Shown here in pieces: positions 25,885 through 35,975 of a stretch of DNA of 64,000 nt. Position numbers and translations under genes: made by a program. Where the stretch lies: NCBI GenBank assembly GCA_016188575.1, contig JACPHN010000228.1:1-64000 (forward strand). Direction: 5' to 3'. Within the stretch, counting starts at the first letter, position 1. The number at the start of each line of letters is the position of its first letter. Below the pieces are notes generated by a model. That model did no database searches. It was not told the origin of the DNA and saw only the letters and a program-made list of their open reading frames with translations. Source of the DNA: Candidatus Schekmanbacteria bacterium (GTDB lineage Bacteria > CSSED10-310 > JACPHN01).

Positions 25885-27933
25885 TCATTGACCTCTTGAG
25901 TCTGACGATTGTTCCCTGCGTGGCCGAGCGACGGCGGCGCCTGTGTGCAGGGGAAGCGGTGGCGGCGACTTGAGCCTGCCCTGCTCGAGCAAGGCAGTCA
26001 GGCGGTAGATCTCCATCGACACCAGCGGGCGAGCTGCTGCGGGACAATCCGCGAGCAGCTCGGGGTTGACCCACACCGCGCGCACGAAAGCGGCGAGCGC
26101 TTCCGGCCGGTGGTCGAGCATGGCGTAGGCGCGGCCGAGATTGAGAACGGTCTCCGCCCGCTCGCCCTCCGCCAGCGCGTGGCCGTAGATCTCGAGAGCC
26201 GCGGCGGGATCGCGCGCGGCGAGCAAGGCGGCGCCGGCCGTCAGCAGGGGGCCAGGATTGCCCGGGAGGTGAGGGCCGACGGCGGCTGGGGTTTGCCGCC
26301 CCAAAGCGAGCAGCTCGCGGGACCGCGCGCCGGATCGCTCCGCAAGCAAGGCCGAGCGGACCGCGGTAGTGCCCGCGTAGAGCTTGCGCTCGGCGCGATA
26401 GCGGTCGAGCTCGGGAAGGAAGGCGAGCGCCAGCAGCGCGGCCAGGCCCACCCGAAGGCCGCGATTCACCCCCCCGGCCGGCAGCAGCCGGGGCGCGACG
26501 AGGCGCCCGGCGCGCCCGCAGACCAGCAAGAGCGTCATGCAGGCTGCGGGCTGTCGCAGCGGAAACCACGCAAGGGCGAGCACGAGCCCGGCGATGATTG
26601 CAGGCAACAGTAGCGCGACGTCGTGAGCTCGGCAGAGCTCGCTGCGAACGCATCCGCGCGCCAGTCCGGCGACCAGCAGCGCGATAGCGGCAACGACTGC
26701 GGCAGTCGTCACCAGGCCGAGCTCCGCTGCCGCCTGCAGGTACTCGTTATGAGCGCTGTCGAAAGTTGCGGTTATTTTCGGAATGAGCAGGCGCTTGTGG
26801 AGGAAAAGCTCGGCCTGAAGGCGGGCACCGACGTATTCGGAGCCGAATGTCCCCGGTCCGAAACCGACCAGCGGCCGCTGCGCGACCAGTGCGGCGGCAG
26901 CGGCCCAAGGCGCCAGTCGGCTGGTGGTCGCCCGGTTCCAGTCGCCGCTACGGATCGCCTGCGCGGCCTCCTCGGCCCTCGTCCGGAGAGGCGCGAATAC
27001 CGCCGTAGCGACGACCATTGCAAGGAGCGCGAAAACCGCCACTGGAAGTGCCGCTCTTCGGCCAAATCGCACCGCGATGAAGACGGCGCCGCCGGTCGCT
27101 ACGGCCAGGGTCGCAGTCAGGCTCGCACACGCCAGGAGAAACGCCGCCAGGCAAGCGCCGACGATTGCGAGGGCGATGCGCGCCATGCGATTGCGCCTGG
27201 CGGAGGCGTGGCCCAGGACCAGAAGCGTCGTCAGCGCGAGCTCGGCGGCGAGCTGCCCCTCATTGCCGGCGAAACCGCCGGTCCCGGCGCGGCCCGCGAT
27301 GGCCTGCGCATCAAGCAATGGAAACATGCCGTGCCGCTGCAGCGCGAACGCGGCCCCATTCAACAACCCTGCTGCGGTCAGGGCCCAGACCCACAGCGCG
27401 CCGCGCGGGTGATCAAGGGCGCGGGAGGCGCCGATTGGCAACATCAATGCGATGAGCGCGCCGGCCCGCAGCGAGTCCATGGCAAGAATCCGGCGAGGCG
27501 ATAGCGCGACGGAGATCAGCGCACCCGTGACGCCCACGAGCAGCAGCCAGATCAAGGCGCCCCCGCTACCGCGCAGACGGTGCCCGCTCGCTGCGGGTGA
27601 TCGCGCGCCGCTGGCGCCGGCGAGCAAGATAATGGACAGGAGAGCAGCGCCGCCAAGCGAAATGAATCGCTTCGGCGCGTAAAAGGCCGCTTCTGCTCTC
27701 GGATCCACGGCGACGGCGGTCGCGAATACCAGGACGGCAAGCAGAACGGCGATGATCGTGGCCAGCGCGTCGCGCCGCGGCGAGGCCGGGCGCTCTTCGG
27801 AGCTCGCGCGCGCCTGCTCTTGGCCGCACATGCATGCTGCGGCAACGGGCACCTGAAGGCGTGACAGCGCGCTCGACTCGCGTCCGTCGTACCCATCGGA
27901 CCGGCGTCTACGCGGCCGTCTCCTGTCTACCAT
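25885..27933 (-). CDS. O-antigen ligase/Wzy-like membrane protein with TPR tail
   Basis: About 682 residues from the ATG at 27933. It shows roughly ten hydrophobic helices, and the O-antigen ligase hallmark: GFGPGTFGSEYV, then a periplasmic loop containing FDSAHNEYLQAAAELGL near residue 400. The C-terminal 150 residues form TPR-like helices (AAGAALLAARDPAAALEIYGHALAEGE, LNLGRAYAMLDHRPEALAAF). The family joins or polymerises glycans at the periplasmic face of the inner membrane. A longer start at 28158 is rejected because it would translate the intergenic element at 28010-28040. No strong ribosome site is visible at 27933, so the start is uncertain. It ends 98 nt before the DUF3160 gene on the same strand. 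Confidence 0.8.
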   Translation of the reverse strand: MVDRRRPRRRRSDGYDGRESSALSRLQVPVAAACMCGQEQARASSEERPASPRRDALATIIAVLLAVLVFATAVAVDPRAEAAFYAPKRFISLGGAALLSIILLAGASGARSPAASGHRLRGSGGALIWLLLVGVTGALISVALSPRRILAMDSLRAGALIALMLPIGASRALDHPRGALWVWALTAAGLLNGAAFALQRHGMFPLLDAQAIAGRAGTGGFAGNEGQLAAELALTTLLVLGHASARRNRMARIALAIVGACLAAFLLACASLTATLAVATGGAVFIAVRFGRRAALPVAVFALLAMVVATAVFAPLRTRAEEAAQAIRSGDWNRATTSRLAPWAAAAALVAQRPLVGFGPGTFGSEYVGARLQAELFLHKRLLIPKITATFDSAHNEYLQAAAELGLVTTAAVVAAIALLVAGLARGCVRSELCRAHDVALLLPAIIAGLVLALAWFPLRQPAACMTLLLVCGRAGRLVAPRLLPAGGVNRGLRVGLAALLALAFLPELDRYRAERKLYAGTTAVRSALLAERSGARSRELLALGRQTPAAVGPHLPGNPGPLLTAGAALLAARDPAAALEIYGHALAEGERAETVLNLGRAYAMLDHRPEALAAFVRAVWVNPELLADCPAAARPLVSMEIYRLTALLEQGRLKSPPPLPLHTGAAVARPRREQSSDSRGQ

Positions 27934-28283
27934 CTTGAGCTCACGATCTCGACCTCGCTCGGAGGAGCTTCTATGCTCTCGGAAGGCGGTATCGCAAGAC
28001 ATCGACTGGACCCCGGTTTGCGCCGGGGTGACGGACAAGATATCCGCTCCGGACCGGTCCAGGATCAGCGGTGGACTTGGGCTGCCCAGGCCGCTTGACG
28101 GCAATACACAGGCGCGATAGAGCAACACCGCCGCTCTGAATTGAGTCTGGATTCCCACGCTATTTTCCCGGGCGGATCAGTACATGCTTGTGATACCAGA
28201 AAGTCTTTGACGTGGGGTCAGCAAGCAAGAATCGTGCCGCCATCACACGAACGCCCGGCAATCGTTGCTTTGGGCTGGATCTC
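27934..28283. other. Gene-free stretch with a short palindromic intergenic element
   Basis: Between divergent genes. Bases 28010-28029 form ACCCCGG-TTTGCG-CCGGGGT, a 7-bp hairpin, followed by GACGGACAAGATATC. This is the common intergenic element whose translation gives the spurious VTPAQ-GVQ peptide. A degenerate half copy lies near 5684-5703. No promoter is clear. Confidence 0.55.
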
Positions 28284-29936
28284 ATGAGAAGCGCTCTGCG
28301 CCTGGTCTTTCCAGGTGCGAGCTGCCTGTTCTGCCTCCTGACGAGTCTGCAGGCACAAGGCGCCCACGCCGCTGTGCCACCGCCAGCGGCGCCGTCCATG
28401 GCGCCGCCAACGCAGTCAGGCGGTGCGGCAGGCGAACAGCGGCGAGTGGATGATCGTGGCCGCCCGTACGAGATCGTCCGGATCGCCAAGAACCCTGCGT
28501 TGTACTACCGCGTGGATGAGAGCCACATTCGGTCGCGGATCAACGTGACCTATGAGCTCATCGAAGAAACTGCCGACACCTACGTCGTCAGAGTCTACGA
28601 GCACCTCCGGCAGACGTCGGCGGTGGTGCCTGACCCAACGGCCACGCCTCTTGTTCCGGCGGTAATCCCGGCGCCGCCGCCCGCCTTGCCTCCCGCCAGC
28701 GACGGATTGATCTTCGACGATTTCGGAGCCGGCCTGCCCGCCGGTGGCCAGTGGCGCAATGGATTCGCCGTCGCCGATGTCAACGGCGACGGGTGGCCGG
28801 ACATCGTTCATGGCCCACCGCGCAAGAGTCTGGGGGTACCTTTCGTCTTCCTCGGCGACGGCAAGGGGAACTGGAAGCCCTGGCAGGCCGTCAGCCTTCC
28901 CGAGGCACCGTACGACTACGGCGACGTCCTGGCCGCGGACTTGAATCGCGACGGCGTTCAGGACCTCGTTTTCGGTTTCCACCTGCGAGGCCTTTTCGCG
29001 GTGATCGGTGACGGGAAGGGGCGGTTCTCACCCTGGAGCACCGGAATCGACCTGGAGCGCCCCGGCCGGGCAGCTCATCGGCAGGCGTTCTCCTCCACGG
29101 CGCTTCTCGGCCTGGACTGGAACGACGACGGTCGACTCGACGTCATCGCGCTCGGCGAAGGACCGCGCCTCGGGCCTCCCGGCGGCGGCGCCACGCGCCC
29201 TGACGCGTCGACGCGTACCACCGGTCTTGTCGCCTATCTCAACCAGGGCGACGGCACCTGGCAGGTTCACCGCGTCGCGGCCCTCGAAAGCCTGTTTGGT
29301 ACCTCGATTGCCAGCGGCGACTTTGATGGCGACCAGGTCGCCGACATCGCTGTCGGCGCGAACGTGTTTGCGGCGAGCGAGCTGGTGCTGCTGCGGCGAA
29401 CGAGCGACAGGCCCAGTTCCCGGCAGGTGCCCGTCGCCTCCGATGCCTACCCGTGGTCGGTGGCTGCGGGCGACTTCGATGGCAACGGCCGAGATGACCT
29501 CGCCGTCGGCTACTCCCGGCGGGTAGACGGCACCTGGGAGTCGGGTGTCGACGTCATCTTGTCGCGCCCCGATGGAACGTGGAAGGGCACCGAGATCGCC
29601 AGCGTCCCGTCACGTGGTGGTGTCACTGCGCTAGGCAGCGGTGACCTCGACCGCGATGGCAAAATCGACCTGGTTGCGGGGACCGGCGAAGGCGGCATCT
29701 GGGTGTTCCGCGGTGATGCCCAGGGGGCCTTTACGCGCGAGCGAGCCGCCGAGCTCGCACAGGCCGGCAACGGTTGTCGGTGCTACCGCATCCAGTTGTC
29801 CGACCTCGACAGAGACGGTGGCGCGGATATCGTCGCCACTTTCGCAGGAGAAGGTGGCGACCGCGATGCCCCGGATTCCTGCCCGGCGGGGGGAAGCATC
29901 AGAAGCTGGAGAGCGAAAACCAGAGGCACGCCATGA
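28284..29936 (+). CDS. Exported FG-GAP/VCBS repeat protein
   Basis: 550 residues from the ATG at 28284, chosen because a signal peptide (MRSALRLVFPGASCLFCLLTSLQAQGAHA) begins there; no good ribosome site is seen and the frame is open to a GTG at 28212. After a Pro-rich stretch (110-140) come seven FG-GAP-like calcium-binding loops: DVNGDGWPDI, DLNRDGVQDLV, DWNDDGRLDV, DFDGDQVADI, DFDGNGRDDL, DLDRDGKIDL and DLDRDGGADI, consistent with an integrin-alpha-like beta-propeller. No enzyme site is visible. It is the first of four exported-protein genes read in the same direction up to 34668. Confidence 0.85.
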   Translation: MRSALRLVFPGASCLFCLLTSLQAQGAHAAVPPPAAPSMAPPTQSGGAAGEQRRVDDRGRPYEIVRIAKNPALYYRVDESHIRSRINVTYELIEETADTYVVRVYEHLRQTSAVVPDPTATPLVPAVIPAPPPALPPASDGLIFDDFGAGLPAGGQWRNGFAVADVNGDGWPDIVHGPPRKSLGVPFVFLGDGKGNWKPWQAVSLPEAPYDYGDVLAADLNRDGVQDLVFGFHLRGLFAVIGDGKGRFSPWSTGIDLERPGRAAHRQAFSSTALLGLDWNDDGRLDVIALGEGPRLGPPGGGATRPDASTRTTGLVAYLNQGDGTWQVHRVAALESLFGTSIASGDFDGDQVADIAVGANVFAASELVLLRRTSDRPSSRQVPVASDAYPWSVAAGDFDGNGRDDLAVGYSRRVDGTWESGVDVILSRPDGTWKGTEIASVPSRGGVTALGSGDLDRDGKIDLVAGTGEGGIWVFRGDAQGAFTRERAAELAQAGNGCRCYRIQLSDLDRDGGADIVATFAGEGGDRDAPDSCPAGGSIRSWRAKTRGTP

Positions 29937-30042
29937 CCAGCGGCCAGCGCGTCTGCGCTGCGGCACGGCGTGCGAGTGATCGGTCTCCAGTGAGAGGTAG
30001 CTCAGCTCGATCCAGTATTCTCAACCCAAGGAGAGTGGCGGA

Positions 30043-31356
30043 ATGAAGAGACTGACCGGTAGCATCGTGCTACTGCTGATAATGGGTCTGCCGGCCGCTG
30101 GCGCACACGCCGCGATTGGTGCCCTGGACGCCGTTCCGGGCGCGACCCTGCTGCTGCCCTACTTCGAAGTGGACCTGTCGGCCACGTCCGGAAATGGCAT
30201 CAACACGCTGTTTACGATTCAGAACGCCAGCGCCACTGCAGTATTGACGCACATTACGTCCTGGAGCGACCTCGGCATCCCCACCATCGCCTTCGACGTC
30301 TATCTCACGGGCTATGATGCTCAGGCGGTCGACCTACGCGCGATGTTCATGGACGGCACCCTCCCGAGCACGGCCAGTGCCGGCCAGGACATTCAGGACG
30401 CCATCAGCCCTCGTGGCTCGCTCTCTCAGGACATCAACTACGCGACTTGTACTGGCATCTTGCCACCAGCAACGCTTTCGGCCGCAACCACGGCCTTTCT
30501 TCGCAATGCGCACACGGGGCTGGACGCCGCTGGCTCCTGCTACGGCCGGGCGTTCGGCGACAACATCGCCCGCGGCTATGTGACGATCGACATCGTTACA
30601 CAATGTTCGAGTCAAGCGACGTTTCCGTCGACCGCCGGGTATTTTCAGGCAGGCGGACTCGGTATTGCGGGGGACACTAACGTCTTGTGGGGAGAGTACA
30701 GAATCCTCGGAGCTGACCAGCGACCGCTCATCGTCTCGCAGCTAGTCTCTCTGGAGGCGAGCGCGACCGATGCGCGGGTGACCGCTCCGGGGCAGTACAC
30801 CTTTTACGGATACCTTGTTGCTGGCACCGCGATCGACAATCGCGAGCCGCTCGGAAGCACGTGGGCCGCTGAGTACGTGGATGGGCGCACTGACCTCCTG
30901 TACTGGCGCGACAACGGTGGGAACGTGACGCCGTTCACCTGCGGAAGCTCGCCGGCCTGGTTTCCACTTGGTGGTGCCGTTGAGCTCCCCTATGAACGTC
31001 CGGGTGCAGCGGTTTTCAGCAGTCAGGAGCTGCTAGCTACTGCTGCCGCCCCTGGCCCATTTCCGACGCCAATCTCATCGGAAGCTTCGTTTGCGAATGT
31101 TGCCGGGCGAATAGTAGTTGGTGGACAGGACCTGGCTGTGCCCTTCAAGGATGGCTGGGTGTACACGAGTCTAAATGCCCCGATCCCCGGTGTCCCCACG
31201 TATTTCGTGGACGTAATCGACGGATATCCCTATACGCAGTCTTACGTCGGCGTGCTTCATGACATCGACGGCCAGGGATCTATGCGAATCGGCATGAGCG
31301 CGCAACAGGTCGATGTGCTTCGAGTCGCCACACCCACGCCGACGCCTACCCCCTGA
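30043..31356 (+). CDS. Exported protein of unknown function, first of a tandem paralogue pair
   Basis: 437 residues with a signal peptide (residues 1-24, ending AGAHA). It is homologous along its length to the next gene: both have [10 protein letters not shown] then [14 protein letters not shown] in the first 65 residues, [16 protein letters not shown] near 185, TFYG and DNREPL near 255, and CGS/CGN-PAWFPLG/PAWYPLG near 300. It ends in ATPTPTPTP directly before the stop, the remnant or start of a Thr/Pro linker. I do not recognise a named domain. Beta-rich composition and export suggest a surface or outer-membrane-associated protein. The ATG follows AAGGAGAG at 9 nt. Confidence 0.8.
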   Translation: MKRLTGSIVLLLIMGLPAAGAHAAIGALDAVPGATLLLPYFEVDLSATSGNGINTLFTIQNASATAVLTHITSWSDLGIPTIAFDVYLTGYDAQAVDLRAMFMDGTLPSTASAGQDIQDAISPRGSLSQDINYATCTGILPPATLSAATTAFLRNAHTGLDAAGSCYGRAFGDNIARGYVTIDIVTQCSSQATFPSTAGYFQAGGLGIAGDTNVLWGEYRILGADQRPLIVSQLVSLEASATDARVTAPGQYTFYGYLVAGTAIDNREPLGSTWAAEYVDGRTDLLYWRDNGGNVTPFTCGSSPAWFPLGGAVELPYERPGAAVFSSQELLATAAAPGPFPTPISSEASFANVAGRIVVGGQDLAVPFKDGWVYTSLNAPIPGVPTYFVDVIDGYPYTQSYVGVLHDIDGQGSMRIGMSAQQVDVLRVATPTPTPTP

Positions 31357-31426
31357 TGAGCTGCCACACTACGACGCAAATATGCGGCAAGCACGATATA
31401 TCAGACGCTCGCAAGAGGAGTGCCAC

Positions 31427-32674
31427 ATGAGAAAAAGCGCAGCCTGCTTTCTCGTCGCCATGGCCCTGGCAGCTTCGACCGACGCCATGGCCGCCATCGG
31501 CACGATCGACGCCGTGCCATCCTCGACACTGCTGCTGCCGTACTTCGAGGTAGACCTTTTGGATACCTCCGGAAACGGGGTCAACACGCTATTTACAATC
31601 CAAAACGCCAGCGCTACCGCAGTACTGGCGCACGTTACGTACTGGACTGACCTGGGCGTCCCCACTCTGCGCCACAATATCTACTTGACCGGATTCGACC
31701 AGGAAACGGTCGACCTGCGAGAGACCTTCCAGAGCGGAAAACTGTCCCGAACCGCGTCCGTGGGACAGGATCCCTCAGGGATGATCAGCCCCAAGGGGCC
31801 TTACAGCCAGGACATCAACTTCGCCTCGTGCACTGGGCTGCTCCCGCCCGTCGACTTGACTGCCGACGAGCTGGCACAGATGGCCGCGGCGCATACGGGC
31901 AGCCTCGTCTCGTTCATGGGAGGTTGCACCGCGCTGGACCGCGGTGACAACGTCGCTCGCGGTTACATCACGGTGGACACCGTGAATAATTGTACGCTGA
32001 GGGTCCCCAGCGACGTGGGCTACTTCGTTTCCGGCGGCTTAGGGGACGCAACCAACCAGCCGGTTCTGGTCGGGCGATACGCAGTTACCAACCGTGGGCA
32101 GCAGCAGGTTTGGGGCGACGCGCTGACCCACGTCGAGGCCAGCGGCACCAACCCGCTGACCACGACCGCAGGCAACCGCACGTTTTACGGCGCGCTGCTC
32201 AATGCGACCGCCGCGGACAACAGGGAACCCCTCGCCACGAGCTGGGCGGGTCGGTTTTTCAATGACCCCGCCGGCCCTGGCGGCAACACGGAGCTGGTGA
32301 TCTGGCGTGACCCGGATCAGCCGGTGACGGTATTTTCATGCGGCAACGCCCCGGCCTGGTATCCGCTCGGTCTGAACAGCGTAGTGGCGTTCGACGAACA
32401 GGAGAACGTGGTCTCAGTCGCGGCGCCGGGCAGCGCGGCCGTTCCTGCCGTGGCCAACCGTATCGCCATCGGCGGGGCGGAGCTGCCGGTTCCATACGCA
32501 TCGGGATGGCTTTCGCTCGATCTCAACACGGCTGTGGTCGGCGGCGTATTCGCGTACTATCAGCAGAGCTCGGTGACGTTCGTGCAGCGCGTCACGGGGT
32601 CCTTCGCGGCGGGCACGAGCGGATTACAGCTCGACAACGCCAGTGACCCGAATCCACCGGCGATCAACCCATAG
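31427..32674 (+). CDS. Exported protein of unknown function, second of the tandem paralogue pair
   Basis: 415 residues from the ATG at 31427, chosen for AAGAGGAG at 6 nt and a following signal peptide ([16 protein letters not shown]). The open frame upstream to 31313 lies over the end of the first paralogue and is rejected. It matches the preceding protein block by block ([75 protein letters not shown]). It lacks the Thr/Pro tail of its neighbour. The gap to the first paralogue is 70 nt and to the next gene 17 nt, so all three are probably cotranscribed. Confidence 0.82.
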   Translation: MRKSAACFLVAMALAASTDAMAAIGTIDAVPSSTLLLPYFEVDLLDTSGNGVNTLFTIQNASATAVLAHVTYWTDLGVPTLRHNIYLTGFDQETVDLRETFQSGKLSRTASVGQDPSGMISPKGPYSQDINFASCTGLLPPVDLTADELAQMAAAHTGSLVSFMGGCTALDRGDNVARGYITVDTVNNCTLRVPSDVGYFVSGGLGDATNQPVLVGRYAVTNRGQQQVWGDALTHVEASGTNPLTTTAGNRTFYGALLNATAADNREPLATSWAGRFFNDPAGPGGNTELVIWRDPDQPVTVFSCGNAPAWYPLGLNSVVAFDEQENVVSVAAPGSAAVPAVANRIAIGGAELPVPYASGWLSLDLNTAVVGGVFAYYQQSSVTFVQRVTGSFAAGTSGLQLDNASDPNPPAINP

Positions 32675-32691
32675 GCACAGGGAGGTACAAG

Positions 32692-34668
32692 ATGGCTTGC
32701 CTCGGAAACTTCCAGGTGCGCATGTCCGGCGCGCGCGAAGCGAAGCCGAACAAGAGTGTTCGAACAGTCGCGCTGTGCGCTTTGCTCGCGCTGTCCGCGA
32801 TCGCGTTCGGGAATCCGCCGCTTGCTGTTGCCCAGACTACGCTCACCCTCGAGTGCGCGGCCTCTAATGGCACGAGCTGCAGAGGGAGCATCCCCTCGGG
32901 ATCTACCTTCACCTCAACGATCGGCGTGGCGGCGAGCGCTTGCGACGAGATCGCCGACGTGGACGTGTCGGTGCAAATCAACCATTCCTGGGTCGGCGAC
33001 CTCACGGTAGCATTGGCGAAAGGCGGCCAGTCGTCCACCCTGCTCGATCGTCCCGGCAGCGATACGGTCTCCTATGGGTGCTCGTCGAACAATATCGATG
33101 CAACGCTTGACGATGAGGCTGCGGTCGATGCTGACGGGCTCTGCGCAGTTGCGTTTCCTGCGATCTCCGGCGCGGGGCGCCCGCGCACGCCGCTGACCGC
33201 ATTCGATGGCGCCGCCGCCGACGGAACCTGGACTCTTTCGATTACCGACAATGTCACTACCGAGCTCGGGGGTTCGGGCACTACTGCAAATGACCGGAAC
33301 ACCGGAAGCGTGGTCGGCTGGACTCTCGTGATCACTTGTGCGGTGCCGCCAACCGCCACGCCGACGGCCACGCCCGACTTGTGCCTGGACGCCTATGAGC
33401 CGGACGACAGCGCTGCCGCAGCGTCGGCGCTCGTGATCGATGGCCCTGCCACGCAGCATGGCATTCATGTCGCTGGCGACGCCGACTTCGCGGCATTCAC
33501 CGTCGCCGCGGGCGATACCGTCGCCCTGCGCACGTACAGTCTTACGGGCGGCATGGACTCCATGCTCGAGCTGCTCGATGTGGACGGATCCACGGTTCTG
33601 GCGTCCAACGACGATGTCAGCTCCGGCACGCTGGAAAGCCTGATACAGTGGACCTTTGCGGCCGCCGGGACGTATTTTGTCAAGGTGTCGGATCGGAGCT
33701 CGACGCTGGCAGGCTGCGGTGTAGGCTACTCCCTCAAGGCCAGCCTGCTGCCGCCGCCAACCGCAACCCCGTCGGCCACCCCCACGGCCACCGCCACGGC
33801 GACGGCGTCATTCACACCGACGACCACGCCGACGCCAACGCACACGGCGACGGCCGTGCCGACGGCCACACTGACCAGTACCCCTACGCCGAGCCCAACC
33901 TACACCAGCACGGCCACGCCAACCAGCACGGCCACCTCAACCAGTACGGCCACGTCAACCATCACGGCCACACCGAGCTCAACCTATACCTCCACACCCA
34001 CAGCCACCCCTTCGGCGACCTACACGGCGACGCAAACCGCTACGAGCACCCCCACGGCGACACCGACGCTCACCTCCACGGTCACGCCCACCCCAATCCC
34101 AACCGTTGACTGGGTGTATTTTGGGCCGTGGTTCGGCGAGCAGACTGGCCCGGTCGATGCTCAAATGAGGTCCTGGACCCGCGTGGGCTTCGACGATTCC
34201 TCGTGGCTGCCCCTCCAGCTACCGTTTGGTGCCATTGATGATGCCATCAATGATCGCTACTTCCGAGGCAAGTTCGACTGGGACGGACAGTCTCCCGTGC
34301 TCTTGTCGCTCGAAGCCGACGATGGGATAGAGATCTACCTCAACGGCACACGCGTCGGTATCTGGGGCTCGGGATGGCGCCAGCCGGGCTGCGTCAATCG
34401 CCCACCGTCGGCTTGTGACGTCAGCGAGACGTTTCCCATGTTCGAGCTCCCGCGCGACGTGCTACGACCGGGTCCGAACGTCATCGCCATCGACCTGTGG
34501 AATGCCCAGCCGCCCAACGCCTATCTCGATGCTCGCTTCGTATGGTCGTTCGTGGTGCCCACCGGGAACGAGACCTTGCTGGTCGTCGTGCTGGCGATGG
34601 CCTGTGGCGTGACCGTTGCAGGCTCGCGGCGCTGGCGCCGGCGGTCGCAGTTGGGCGGGCGCACGTAG
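32692..34668 (+). CDS. Exported P-domain and PPC-domain protein with Thr-rich linker and C-terminal sorting-like tail
   Basis: 658 residues. A hydrophobic export segment lies at 27-48. Residues about 55-220 form a proprotein convertase P-domain ([41 protein letters not shown]). Residues about 230-350 form a PPC domain ([36 protein letters not shown]). A linker of about 110 residues, almost all Thr, Pro, Ala and Ser, leads to a jelly-roll-like domain (about 480-620; [23 protein letters not shown]). It ends with [18 protein letters not shown], a membrane segment, then RRWRRRS, the layout of a PEP-CTERM-type tag without a clear PEP. No protease domain is present, although P and PPC domains usually accompany one. 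Confidence 0.82.
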   Translation: MACLGNFQVRMSGAREAKPNKSVRTVALCALLALSAIAFGNPPLAVAQTTLTLECAASNGTSCRGSIPSGSTFTSTIGVAASACDEIADVDVSVQINHSWVGDLTVALAKGGQSSTLLDRPGSDTVSYGCSSNNIDATLDDEAAVDADGLCAVAFPAISGAGRPRTPLTAFDGAAADGTWTLSITDNVTTELGGSGTTANDRNTGSVVGWTLVITCAVPPTATPTATPDLCLDAYEPDDSAAAASALVIDGPATQHGIHVAGDADFAAFTVAAGDTVALRTYSLTGGMDSMLELLDVDGSTVLASNDDVSSGTLESLIQWTFAAAGTYFVKVSDRSSTLAGCGVGYSLKASLLPPPTATPSATPTATATATASFTPTTTPTPTHTATAVPTATLTSTPTPSPTYTSTATPTSTATSTSTATSTITATPSSTYTSTPTATPSATYTATQTATSTPTATPTLTSTVTPTPIPTVDWVYFGPWFGEQTGPVDAQMRSWTRVGFDDSSWLPLQLPFGAIDDAINDRYFRGKFDWDGQSPVLLSLEADDGIEIYLNGTRVGIWGSGWRQPGCVNRPPSACDVSETFPMFELPRDVLRPGPNVIAIDLWNAQPPNAYLDARFVWSFVVPTGNETLLVVVLAMACGVTVAGSRRWRRRSQLGGRT

Positions 34669-34685
34669 GACCGCGGCCCTCCGCG

Positions 34686-34743
34686 TAAAGCCCCCTACCT
34701 CACCTCCCCCCAAGCGGGGGGAGGGACGGAGGGGGCACTGTTT
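34686..34743 (+). repeat. Dispersed CTCACCTCCCCC repeat, copy B
   Basis: Reads TAAAGCCCCCTACCTCACCT, then CCCCC, AAG, CGGGGGGAGGGACGGAGG and GGGCACTGTTT. The 9-bp stem CCTCCCCCC/GGGGGGAGG has a 4-nt loop. It sits between two convergent genes, where the hairpin may also help end transcription of the 34668 gene. It lacks the left end present in copies A and C. Confidence 0.7.
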
Positions 34744-34759
34744 CATGGCGTTTCCGCGG

Positions 34760-35947
34760 TCAGGACGAGGCGGTCAGCGCGTCGGCGTAAACTGCCGAGA
34801 GCTGCCGTGCCATCGCCTCTGGATCGTGGTGCGCCCGAAGCCGCTCGCGGGCATGATCGACCATCGCTGCGCGGCGCTCGGGGTCTCCGTGTATGATCTC
34901 GATCGCCTTCGCCAGCTCGCTCGCATTTTCACCGACAGCCAGCTCTCGTCCAGGTGTGGCGTCCAGACCGACGGCCGCAGCGGGCGTCGCCACGACGGGA
35001 GTGCCTCTGGCCCAGGCCTCCAGTATGCGCATGCGCACGCCAGACGCGACCCGCAGCGGGACGATCGCGATGCCGTCGCCGGCGGGGAAGGCGTGCTCCG
35101 CCCGGGTCAGCGGGCCGTGCCAGCGCAGGCGCTCGGCGCGCGGCGGAGGGCGGCGACCGCCACAGTGATGAAGGACGGCGCCGGGAAGTAGGCGGGAAAG
35201 CTCCGGCCATAGCGCGCGCAGGAACCAGACGGCGCCGTCGCGATTGGGCCCCCAGCTCATGTTGGCAAGGAGGATGAGCGCCGGCGAGCCGTCAAAATCT
35301 GCGGTTCCACGGGGCAAGACGGCCGGGAACGGGGCCGCCACGCGGATTATCGATGAGCCGCCTGCCAGCTCGGAGAGTCGACCCACATCGTGGGCGCTGA
35401 GCGCTATTGTGCGCGTTGCCCGGCGTATCGCGGCGGCCTCCCAGAGCGCCAGGCGCCGCGCCTCCAGGTTCCACAGCGCCGCGACGGGAGCTCTCGTCCG
35501 CGCCATGCCGCGCCAGAGATCGCTTTCCACATTCTGCGCCCGCAGCACTACGGGGAGCGACCGCTCCAGGGCCGGTGCGCACTGGGCGAACGCCTGAATC
35601 TGTTCGACATGGACCACATCGATCGACTCTGTGTCAAGCAAGCGCTCGACCTCCCGCCGAACGTCCGCGGCACGATGCAGGGCGACGGATACCGGCAGGC
35701 GCTCGATGACTGACCTCACCGCGGCCGCCAGGCGGCCTCGTCGCCGGCTCGAAACCAGCACCGGCCGGCACGCGGCCAAAAGACCCGCGACGCACTGCCC
35801 GCGATCGGCGACCGCGGGATCGAACGGGGCGACGAGCCAGATCTGGTGACCCATCGCGGCGAGTGCCTGAAGCGTGTGGAGCATCAGCAGCCGTCCACCG
35901 TCGATCGGCGGATACGGAGACTTGGTGGCGATCCAGAGGATTCTCAC
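34760..35947 (-). CDS. GT4-family glycosyltransferase
   Basis: 395 residues from the GTG at 35947, where the family N-terminus VRILWIATKSPYPPIDGGRL begins; the longer frame to 36307 lies over the upstream gene and is rejected. It has the two Rossmann-like halves of GT-B enzymes: the N-terminal acceptor half with GGRLLMLHTLQALAAMGHQI, and the C-terminal donor half with NMSWGPNRDGAVWFLRALWPEL, PLRVASGVRMRILEAWARGTPVVAT (the nucleotide-sugar binding Glu) and GRELAVGENASELA. Acceptor and sugar are unknown. It begins 28 nt after its upstream GT4 neighbour and so is probably its operon partner. Confidence 0.85.
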   Translation of the reverse strand: MRILWIATKSPYPPIDGGRLLMLHTLQALAAMGHQIWLVAPFDPAVADRGQCVAGLLAACRPVLVSSRRRGRLAAAVRSVIERLPVSVALHRAADVRREVERLLDTESIDVVHVEQIQAFAQCAPALERSLPVVLRAQNVESDLWRGMARTRAPVAALWNLEARRLALWEAAAIRRATRTIALSAHDVGRLSELAGGSSIIRVAAPFPAVLPRGTADFDGSPALILLANMSWGPNRDGAVWFLRALWPELSRLLPGAVLHHCGGRRPPPRAERLRWHGPLTRAEHAFPAGDGIAIVPLRVASGVRMRILEAWARGTPVVATPAAAVGLDATPGRELAVGENASELAKAIEIIHGDPERRAAMVDHARERLRAHHDPEAMARQLSAVYADALTASS

Positions 35948-35975
35948 GGCTCGCTCACACGACGGCGAGCGGCCG

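Noticed and set aside
25787-26653. Extension of the DUF3160 gene to an upstream start
   Set aside because: It overlaps the ligase-like gene and lacks homology; GGAGGAG sits before the ATG at 25786 and a signal peptide follows.
33780-34110. Tandem repeat-looking DNA, first thought to be a CRISPR or satellite array
   Set aside because: It encodes the Thr/Pro/Ala linker of the P-domain protein; the units are unequal and codon-bounded, with no spacer-repeat pattern.
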